A DNA stretch of 30,083 nucleotides, taken from an uncultured Collinsella sp. GTDB lineage: Bacteria > Actinomycetota > Coriobacteriia > Coriobacteriales > Coriobacteriaceae. Within the stretch, counting starts at the first letter, position 1, and each line of letters starts with the position of its first letter. The translations under genes were made by a program, and so were the position numbers. Positions 24,701-30,083 of the stretch are shown one piece after another. The notes below the pieces were generated by a model. It was not told the origin of the DNA. It was given only the letters and a program-made list of their open reading frames with translations, and did no database searches. The stretch is from assembly GCA_900544845.1 (NCBI GenBank), contig UQWV01000025.1, positions 1 to 30,083 on the forward strand, read 5' to 3'.

Positions 24701-24730
24701 ATATTTATAAATATGCAGGTCAGCGAGGTG

Positions 24731-25672
24731 CTAGCGATGTGCCAACGGATGCGCCGCCAGATAGACCTCGGTCAGTTGCGTGCGGTCGACATGCGTGTAG
24801 ACCTGCGTGGTCGAAATATCGGCATGGCCCAAAATCTCCTGCAGCACACGCAGGTCGGCACCGCCCGCGAGCATGTGGGTGGCAAAGGAGTGGCGCAGGG
24901 TGTGGGGATGGAGCCCAACCAGCCCCACCTGGCGCCCATACCGCTCGCATATCGCATGCACGGCCTGGCGCGACAGGCGACGTCCGTTCTTATTTAAAAA
25001 GACCGCCGAGGTCTCCATCCCGTGAGCATGCGCGGCCAGGAGAGTGCGCCCGTCACCTATATAGTGTGTCAGGGCGCGAGCCGCGCTTCCCACCAACGGG
25101 GCCAGACGCTCCTTGGAGCCCTTACCGCGCACCAGGACAAACCCGTCATCAATATGGATATCGCCCACATCGAGCCCAACCAGCTCACTCACGCGCAAAC
25201 CGCATCCGTAGAGCACTTCCAAGATGGCATGATCGCGCAGCCCCATCTCGCCCTCGGGAAAGTCTTGATCGAGCAGTGCCGAGACATCCTCCACCGAAAG
25301 GTATTCCGGCAGGCGATCTGCCTTTTTGGGCAGGCGCAACGCCGCCGTCGGGTTTTGGGCCACGGCCCCATCGCGCACCAAAAAGGCATGCAGGCCCTTC
25401 ACGGCAGCAAGCGCGCGCTCCACCGAGGCGTCGGAATAGCCTCCGTCGCGGCGATCGGCAATAAAGTCCTCCACGACCTGACGGGTCACCTCTTCAAAAG
25501 ACACAATGCCCGCCCGCTCCAGATAGGCGCAGTACGTCGTCAGGTCACGACGGTAGGCCGCAATCGTATTGCGCGCCAAACCCCGCTCGACCGCAAGGTA
25601 ATCGAGATACTCCCCCGCCACCACAGCGAGCGACGAGGGAGTAGCTTCGGTATGTTCCTGGTTCTCCGGCAC
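24731..25672 (-). CDS. xerD: Tyrosine recombinase XerC/XerD family
   Basis: 313 residues if translation begins at the GTG at 25672, two bases after the pyrG stop; a start 16 codons further in would give about 297, nearer the usual length. The N-terminal SAM-like core-binding domain (about 15-105, VERGLARNTIAAYRRDLTTY) is followed by the catalytic domain. The catalytic set is complete: Arg in YGCGLRVSELVGL, Lys in VRGKGSKERLAPL, HTLRHSFATHML, and the final histidine and tyrosine in LGHADISTTQVYTHV. It most likely resolves chromosome dimers at dif with its partner. XerD is preferred to XerC from overall similarity, but the two cannot be separated with certainty. No att sites or phage genes are nearby, so it is not a mobile-element integrase. 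Confidence 0.88.
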   Translation of the reverse strand: MPENQEHTEATPSSLAVVAGEYLDYLAVERGLARNTIAAYRRDLTTYCAYLERAGIVSFEEVTRQVVEDFIADRRDGGYSDASVERALAAVKGLHAFLVRDGAVAQNPTAALRLPKKADRLPEYLSVEDVSALLDQDFPEGEMGLRDHAILEVLYGCGLRVSELVGLDVGDIHIDDGFVLVRGKGSKERLAPLVGSAARALTHYIGDGRTLLAAHAHGMETSAVFLNKNGRRLSRQAVHAICERYGRQVGLVGLHPHTLRHSFATHMLAGGADLRVLQEILGHADISTTQVYTHVDRTQLTEVYLAAHPLAHR

Positions 25673-25674
25673 CC

Positions 25675-27336
25675 TTAGTCCGTAGCGAGGTTCTTGGGCG
25701 TCACCTGCAGACGGTCGACACCCTCGTGCTGGCCGATCGAGGCGCGCACGAACTCGCGGAACAGCGGCTGCGGGTTGGTCGGACGGCTCTTGAACTCGGG
25801 GTGAGCCTGGGTGGCCACATACCACGGATGTACGTCGCGCGGCAGCTCGACCATCTCGACCAGGCGCTCGTCGGGCGACAGACCCGAGATAACCAAGCCG
25901 GCGTCCTCGAGCTGGTCACGGAAGGCGTTGTTGAACTCAAAGCGATGACGGTGACGCTCGTAGACGAGCTCCTCGCCATATGCCTCGCGAGCAAGGGTAT
26001 CGGCGGCGAGCTTGCACGGATAGGCGCCCAGGCGCATGGTGCCGCCCTTCTCGGTCACGTCCTCCTGCGAGCTCATCAGATCGATGACGCTAAACGGGCC
26101 GTCCGGATCGAACTCGGAGGAGCTGGCGCCGGCAAGGCCGACGACGTTGCGGGCGAACTCGCACACGGCCACCTGCATACCCAGGCAAATGCCCAGATAC
26201 GGAATCTTGTGCTCACGGGCAAACTCGGCCGCGAGGATCTTGCCCTCCAGGGCGCGCTTGCCAAAGCCGCCGGGGACCAGGATGCCCGAGGCGTCGCCCA
26301 GAACCTCGGAGACATTCTGCTCGTCGAGGCTCTCGCCATCGACCAGCTGCACGTCAACGTGGCGATCGTAGAACACACCCGCGTGGTGCAGGGCCTCGAT
26401 AACCGACAGGTAGGCATCGGGCAGCTGCGTATACTTGCCCACGACGGCGATCTTCACCTTGTCGGCGTGCTGGTTGGCATGGTTCTGCTTGCGCAGGAAC
26501 TCGTTCCACTGACTCATGTCGCGCTCACGCGGGTCCAGACCCAGACGCTCGCAAATGCGCAGGTCAAAGTCCTGCTCGGCGAGCAGCTGCGGAACATCGT
26601 AGATGCTCGCGCAGTCCTCGTTGGTAAAGACGCAGTCGGTGTCGACGTCGCAGAAGCTTGCGATCTTGCCGCGGATGGCATCGTCGATATGGTGGTCGGA
26701 GCGCAGAACGATAATATCGGGCTGGATACCAAAGCTGCGGAGCTCCTTAACGGAGTGCTGCGTCGGCTTGGTCTTGACCTCGTGGGCGGCGGCGATATAG
26801 GGAACGAGCGACACGTGGATGTAGCAGACGTTCTCGGGGCCGGCCTCCTTGCGATACTGGCGAATGGCCTCGACAAACGGCTGCGACTCGATGTCGCCGA
26901 TAGTGCCGCCCAACTCAGTGATGACCACGTCGGAGCCGGTCTGCTCCTCAATACGACGGAACTTATCCTTAATGGCGTTCGTGACGTGAGGAATCACCTG
27001 CACGGTGCCGCCCAAAAAGTCACCGCGACGTTCACGGGCAATCAGGCTCTTATAGATGGCACCAGTCGTAAAGTTGGAATCACGGGTCAGGTTCTCGTCA
27101 ATAAAGCGCTCGTAGTGGCCCAGGTCCAGATCGGACTCGTAGCCATCTTCGGTCACAAAGACCTCGCCATGCTGGAACGGGCTCATGGTGCCGGGGTCGA
27201 CGTTCAGATACGGGTCGGCCTTTTGCATCGTTACCTTGTAGCCGCGCGACTTGAGCAGTCGGCCCAGCGAGGCCGCGGTAATACCCTTGCCCAGAGACGA
27301 AACCACGCCGCCGGTCACGAACACATGCTTGGTCAT
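25675..27336 (-). CDS. pyrG: CTP synthase PyrG
   Basis: 553 residues, full length. It makes CTP from UTP, ATP and glutamine. The N-terminal synthetase domain (about 1-270) starts VFVTGGVVSSLGKGITAASLG and includes NVDPGTMSPFQHGEVFV and ELGGTIGDIESQPF. The C-terminal class I glutamine amidotransferase domain (about 290-540) has the oxyanion loop PGGFG, the nucleophile in GICLGMQ (near residue 390) and the His-Glu pair in AHPEF. AGGTAA precedes the ATG. It has its own promoter region and ends two bases before xerD, with which it is probably co-transcribed. Confidence 0.99.
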   Translation of the reverse strand: MTKHVFVTGGVVSSLGKGITAASLGRLLKSRGYKVTMQKADPYLNVDPGTMSPFQHGEVFVTEDGYESDLDLGHYERFIDENLTRDSNFTTGAIYKSLIARERRGDFLGGTVQVIPHVTNAIKDKFRRIEEQTGSDVVITELGGTIGDIESQPFVEAIRQYRKEAGPENVCYIHVSLVPYIAAAHEVKTKPTQHSVKELRSFGIQPDIIVLRSDHHIDDAIRGKIASFCDVDTDCVFTNEDCASIYDVPQLLAEQDFDLRICERLGLDPRERDMSQWNEFLRKQNHANQHADKVKIAVVGKYTQLPDAYLSVIEALHHAGVFYDRHVDVQLVDGESLDEQNVSEVLGDASGILVPGGFGKRALEGKILAAEFAREHKIPYLGICLGMQVAVCEFARNVVGLAGASSSEFDPDGPFSVIDLMSSQEDVTEKGGTMRLGAYPCKLAADTLAREAYGEELVYERHRHRFEFNNAFRDQLEDAGLVISGLSPDERLVEMVELPRDVHPWYVATQAHPEFKSRPTNPQPLFREFVRASIGQHEGVDRLQVTPKNLATD

Positions 27337-27368
27337 ATTGAGTTACCTGCGCTTCCCGTAGAAGTTGT

Positions 27369-27377
27369 TTATCCACA
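27369..27377 (+). promoter_or_regulatory. Exact DnaA-box match in the pyrG leader
   Basis: TTATCCACA, the strongest DnaA-box sequence, lies 32 bases upstream of the pyrG ATG and downstream of the candidate promoter. A single 9-base match has a fair chance of occurring randomly in 30 kb. Confidence 0.35.
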
Positions 27378-27391
27378 TCTTACGGGTCTTC

Positions 27392-27423
27392 ATTGTAATA
27401 CTCGCGCCGCGGACCGTTCGCAA
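27392..27423 (-). promoter_or_regulatory. Candidate pyrG promoter
   Basis: On the minus strand TTGCGA (27423-27418) and TATTAC (27400-27395) are 17 bases apart, four of six matches each. An overlapping TACAAT (27397-27392) is a better -10 without a good -35. The location just after the preceding terminator supports a promoter in this stretch. Confidence 0.4.
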
Positions 27424-27457
27424 TTTTTCTCGCGTGCGATTGCATTTCTCAATCTTG

Positions 27458-27490
27458 AAACAAAACGCCGCCCGGTTTCCCAGGCGGCGT
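27458..27490 (-). terminator. Rho-independent terminator after the winged-helix gene
   Basis: A 10-base-pair stem (27489-27480 with 27475-27466, one G-U pair) is capped by a GAAA tetraloop and followed by TTTTGTTTC on the minus strand. It lies 25 bases after the gene and separates it from pyrG. Confidence 0.92.
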
Positions 27491-27514
27491 CGCTATGGCA
27501 AGGGTTACATGCTG

Positions 27515-27853
27515 CTATCGATCAGCAACCTCGTCCTCAAGCATTTCTTGAACGAGCATGCCGGTACGGACGCCCTCAAGATACCACTCGCCGCGTTCGG
27601 TGAGGCAAATGCCATTTGCAAGCTGACCGCCGTCGTCGCTATAACGCGAGACGACATCAATCATGCCTTCGGAATCCAAGCGATCGATTGCGGCGCGGGC
27701 ACGATACGGCGAAACCCCCACGCGCTCGGCAAGCGTTTTGCGCGAGAAACCATACGGCCCGCCATTGTCTTCGGTTTGCTGGTCGATCTCCATCAACACC
27801 AGCACCTCGACACGCTTCATATCGTTGACACTCGCACGACCCTTGCCCGCCAT
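27515..27853 (-). CDS. Small winged-helix DNA-binding protein, unknown target
   Basis: 112 residues from the ATG at 27853 (AGGAGG with 5-base spacing; the open frame continues to 27907 without support). A winged-helix fold is suggested by the pattern: helix VLVLMEIDQQ, helix-turn-helix FSRKTLAERVGVSPYRARAAIDRLDSEGMI with the recognition helix around 60-72, then a wing with SRYSDDGGQLANGICLTERGEWYL. The last 25 residues form a helix that may dimerise. The overall look is that of small MarR/PadR-like transcription regulators, but I cannot place it in a named family. It is a single-gene unit between a DUF1846 gene and pyrG. Confidence 0.7.
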   Translation of the reverse strand: MAGKGRASVNDMKRVEVLVLMEIDQQTEDNGGPYGFSRKTLAERVGVSPYRARAAIDRLDSEGMIDVVSRYSDDGGQLANGICLTERGEWYLEGVRTGMLVQEMLEDEVADR

Positions 27854-28041
27854 AGCAGCCTCCTCAAACCGAGCACGAGCATCTAACGCGCCGTGCGCGA
27901 CCGACACACCTCACGATGGCAGGTAATGTCCATCATGCGGCATCCCGCTAAGGATGAAACAGTTACGGTTATTGTATACCGCTCAAATTGTTTCTAGGCA
28001 GGTAAACAGCTATTTTTCGCCGAAATAGGCGCTTTATTGAT

Positions 28042-28077
28042 CAAAAAGCCGTACCGGGCGCTAACCCGATACGGCCA
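28042..28077 (-). terminator. Rho-independent terminator after the DUF1846 gene
   Basis: An 11-base-pair stem (28075-28065 with 28058-28048, one G-U pair) has a six-base loop and is followed by five U residues on the minus strand. It lies about 35 bases after the stop. Confidence 0.92.
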
Positions 28078-28109
28078 AAATGCAATGCAATTACCGCGGT
28101 GCTTCAAAC

Positions 28110-29591
28110 TTAGCGATGGAAGAAACCGCGACGCTCAAACTTGGGCTCGCAGCACACGTTGATACCCAGTTTGCGCAGTACCGTCTCGTCCGTCGGCGAG
28201 ATGATCACGCTAAAGAAGGCATCGCAACCGCGCAGCTGCTCCAGGCCCGAAAGGACGCGAGCGGCCGTCTCACTCGTGGCCGAGGTGATCGACAGCGCCA
28301 TAAGCGTCTCGTCGGTGTGGAGGCGCGGGTTTTTGCTTCCCAGGAAATGCGTCTTGAGCTTGCTGATGGGCTCGATCGCCTCATCGCTAATGACCTCGAG
28401 CTCAAGGTCGACGCCCGAGACATGCTTGAGGGCGTTCATAATGAGCGAACTTGCGGCGCCCAGGCGCGTGGAGGTCTTACCGGTCACCACGGAGCCATCG
28501 GGCATGACCATGGCACCCACGGGACCACCCGTCAGCTGCTCCCTGGTGAGGGCCGCCGAGCGCGCCGGTGAGTAGTTCTTATCGATGCCGGCTTTCTTCA
28601 TAATAATCTTGAGACGGTCGACTTGCTCATCGCCCACGCCGGTACGGCGCACATTTTCGACCGCGGTAAAGTAGCGGCGGACGATCTCCATCTTGGAAGC
28701 GTCGCGGCAGGCATCGTCATCGGTGATGGCAAAGCCGACCATATTGACGCCCATGTCCGTAGGGCTCTGGTAGGGGCTCTTGCCCAGGATCTTTTCCATC
28801 AGGGCACGGACTACCGGGAAGGCCTCGACGTCGCGGTTGTAGTTGACCGTGGTCTTGTTGTAGGCCTCAAGGTGGAACGAATCGATGATATTGGCGTCGT
28901 CGAGGTCAGCCGTGGCGGCCTCGTAGGCAATATTGACCGGATGCGTCAGAGGAAGATTCCAGACCGGGAAGGTCTCGAACTTGGCATAGCCGGCGGCGGT
29001 ACCGTGCTTATGCTCGTGATACAGCTGCGAGAGGCAAGTGGCGAGCTTGCCCGAGCCGGGGCCGGGTGCCGTCACGACAACGAGCGGACGCGTGGTCTCG
29101 ACAAACTCGTTCTTGCCGTAGCCATCGTCGGACACGATCAGATCGACATCGTGCGGATACCCCTCGATGGGATAGTGCAGCTTGGCGGGAATACCGAGCG
29201 CGTTCAGGCGGTTGCGGAACACATCGGCAGCAGGCTGGCCGGCATACTGGGTGATGACCACAGCCGCGACGGCAAAGCCGTTGCCGCGAAACAGGTCAAC
29301 CAGGCGCAGCACATCCTCGTCATAGGTAATGCCGAGGTCACCACGAGCCTTGTTTTTCTCGATGTGGTTCGCGTTGATCGCGATGATAACCTCGACATCG
29401 TCGGCGATGCTCTTGAGCATGCGGAACTTGCTGTCCGGTTCAAAACCCGGCAGCACGCGACTCGCGTGATAGTCGTCAAACAGCTTGCCGCCAAACTCCA
29501 AATAGAGTTTGCCGCCAAACTGCGAGATGCGCTCCTTAATATGAGCGGCCTGCAGCTCGATATATTTCGCGTTGTCGAAACCCTGGCGCAT
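28110..29591 (-). CDS. DUF1846 (UPF0371) family protein
   Basis: 493 residues from the ATG at 29591 with GGGAG six bases upstream; an in-frame extension to 29615 has no support. The N-terminal part starts GFDNAKYIELQAAHIKERI and LYLEFGGKLFDDYHASRVLPGF, the family hallmark. A nucleotide-loop-like APGPGSGKLATCLSQLYHE occurs at about 180-198, followed by NLPLTHPVNIAYEAATADL and, in the C-terminal half, FLGSKNPRLHTDETLMAL. The family is widespread in gut Firmicutes and Actinobacteria; structures exist but I know of no established reaction. It is transcribed alone, from a -10 box at 29636-29631 to the terminator at 28042-28077. Confidence 0.9.
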   Translation of the reverse strand: MRQGFDNAKYIELQAAHIKERISQFGGKLYLEFGGKLFDDYHASRVLPGFEPDSKFRMLKSIADDVEVIIAINANHIEKNKARGDLGITYDEDVLRLVDLFRGNGFAVAAVVITQYAGQPAADVFRNRLNALGIPAKLHYPIEGYPHDVDLIVSDDGYGKNEFVETTRPLVVVTAPGPGSGKLATCLSQLYHEHKHGTAAGYAKFETFPVWNLPLTHPVNIAYEAATADLDDANIIDSFHLEAYNKTTVNYNRDVEAFPVVRALMEKILGKSPYQSPTDMGVNMVGFAITDDDACRDASKMEIVRRYFTAVENVRRTGVGDEQVDRLKIIMKKAGIDKNYSPARSAALTREQLTGGPVGAMVMPDGSVVTGKTSTRLGAASSLIMNALKHVSGVDLELEVISDEAIEPISKLKTHFLGSKNPRLHTDETLMALSITSATSETAARVLSGLEQLRGCDAFFSVIISPTDETVLRKLGINVCCEPKFERRGFFHR

Positions 29592-29630
29592 GTATGGCTC
29601 CCGTCCCGTTTCCAATTAATGTTCTAGGCG

Positions 29631-29636
29631 ATTATA
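29631..29636 (-). promoter_or_regulatory. Consensus -10 box for the DUF1846 gene
   Basis: A perfect TATAAT (29636-29631 on the minus strand) lies 40 bases before the ATG. No good -35 is seen 16-18 bases upstream; that region is GC-rich, so the promoter may need an activator or rely on the strong -10. Confidence 0.5.
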
Positions 29637-29750
29637 ACGGAGCCCGCCCTCCTCGATACCCAGACCATCAACAGGCACCAACCAAACACGCCCACCGCAA
29701 CCACCGGGGACCCGGGGTAGATCATTTGGGACGGGAAACAAGGCACTCAG

Positions 29751-29950
29751 CACCAACAATGAAAACGTCACAGGCAAAGCCAAAGCCAGCGAACGGGCAC
29801 CAGAGCGAGCAAGCTACCCCCTGCACCAACAATGGCAGCGCCGCAGGTTGAGCATAAGCCAGCGAAAGCCCGCCAGAGTAGGCAAAGCGCCCTCTGCACC
29901 AACAATGGAAAGCGCCGCAGGCAGAGGACGGACAGCGAGCGCCGTCCAGA
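29751..29950. repeat. Three degenerate tandem repeats with a 73-base period
   Basis: CACCAACAAT begins at 29751, 29824 and 29897, exactly 73 bases apart. Each copy continues with shared but diverged segments (GCCGCAGG, GCCAGCGAA, CCAGAG). The third copy fades into the arm of the large hairpin. The period is not a multiple of three, so this is non-coding. Confidence 0.8.
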
Positions 29951-30038
29951 ACGTACAAGTTGGCATGAAAAAGGCAAGGCATAGACCTTTTGGTCATGCC
30001 TTGCCTTTTGAATGACAAATTGTCGTTCTGGACGGCGC
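29939..30038. repeat. 100-base imperfect inverted repeat with terminator-like core
   Basis: Outer arms of 15 perfect bases (29939-29953 and 30024-30038) enclose a partly matched middle and an inner stem: 29969-29982 pairs with 29996-30009, and GACC with GGTC, around TTTT. The inner stem is followed by T residues in both orientations, so the core could be a bidirectional terminator for a gene beyond the contig. Confidence 0.75.
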
Positions 30039-30046
30039 GCAGCGTC

Positions 30047-30083
30047 AGATCGGAAGAGCACACGTCTGAACCAGTCACTCCGG
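30047..30083 (+). other. Illumina adapter read-through at the contig end (not biological)
   Basis: From 30047 the sequence AGATCGGAAGAGCACACGTC and onward follows the TruSeq read-1 adapter through CAGTCAC, with a two-base deletion near 30071. The final TCCGG is where an index would begin. These 37 bases should be trimmed. Confidence 0.95.

Larger units (their letters stand above)
24401..24730. other. Gene-free intergenic region between xerD and the mraZ promoter
   Basis: No gene with a credible start or family match lies here. The region holds a perfect dyad (24449-24468), two strong hairpins (24477-24504 and 24634-24695), and a stretch of C-rich plus-strand sequence. Base composition changes sharply over short distances. 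Confidence 0.7.

Noticed and set aside
24206..24997. A 263-codon plus-strand open frame across the mraZ-xerD intergenic region.
   Set aside because: It crosses hairpins, the mraZ promoter and both gene ends, has no ribosome site and no protein-like composition.
24731..25672. The tyrosine recombinase considered as an integrase of a mobile element.
   Set aside because: It is coupled to pyrG, close to XerD in its motifs, and has no attachment repeats, excisionase or phage genes nearby.
27854..28041. Gap upstream of the winged-helix gene checked for a promoter.
   Set aside because: A TACAAT is present on the minus strand but no -35 at suitable distance, so I did not list it as a feature.
29751..29950. 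Tandem repeats considered as a CRISPR array.
   Set aside because: The 73-base units are degenerate along their whole length, without short exact repeats and unique spacers, and no cas gene is near.
29722..30078. Two minus-strand open frames at the right end (118 and 97 codons).
   Set aside because: Both start inside the sequencing adapter and run through the tandem repeats; they are artefacts.

Overview
The window looks like one assembled contig from a high-GC Gram-positive bacterium, most likely a gut member of the Coriobacteriia (Collinsella or a close relative). This is inferred from gene order, protein style and the use of SepF without FtsA; no database search was possible. It starts inside a gene and ends in Illumina adapter sequence. 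All genes but the first lie on the minus strand, so biological order runs from high to low coordinates.

Layout in direction of transcription. (1) 29591-28110: a DUF1846 (UPF0371) protein with its own -10 box and terminator. (2) 27853-27515: a small winged-helix protein with its own terminator. (3) 27336-24731: pyrG (CTP synthase) followed two bases later by a XerC/XerD recombinase. (4) 24730-24270: a gene-free 460-base region with strong hairpins, a perfect 20-base palindrome, and a near-consensus sigma-A promoter surrounded by TGGGG boxes that probably bind MraZ. (5) 24269-8781: a division and cell-wall (dcw) cluster: mraZ, rsmH, ftsL, ftsI, murF, mraY, murD, ftsW, murG, murC, murB, ftsQ, ftsZ, then a strong terminator. 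murE and ftsA are missing. (6) 8570-3334: pgeF and a complete phosphate-uptake set pstS-pstC-pstA-pstB-phoU, linked by an ATGA stop/start overlap and preceded by an 11-base-period direct repeat that may be a Pho box. A GC-rich hairpin follows phoU. (7) 3214-655: yggS, sepF, yggT, divIVA and a terminator. (8) 1-489: the 3' part of a nitroreductase on the plus strand, converging on divIVA, with its own terminator.

How the genes work together. The Mur enzymes, MraY and MurG make lipid II. FtsW and FtsI polymerise and cross-link it at the septum. FtsQ and FtsL are bitopic divisome proteins, and FtsZ forms the ring. SepF, with FtsA absent here, is the probable membrane tether for FtsZ, and DivIVA marks poles and septum. 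The pst-phoU block sits where pgeF and yggS are often adjacent in Gram-positive bacteria, so phosphate uptake lies between two groups of division genes.

The last 430 bases hold no gene: three 73-base tandem repeats, a 100-base imperfect hairpin, and a terminal adapter read-through. I see no tRNA, rRNA, CRISPR array, prophage or insertion sequence. The features most worth a second look are the phosphate block with its putative Pho box, the AUC start of yggT in frame with the sepF stop, the MraZ-box promoter, and the low-complexity charged tails on FtsQ, FtsI, FtsW and SepF.
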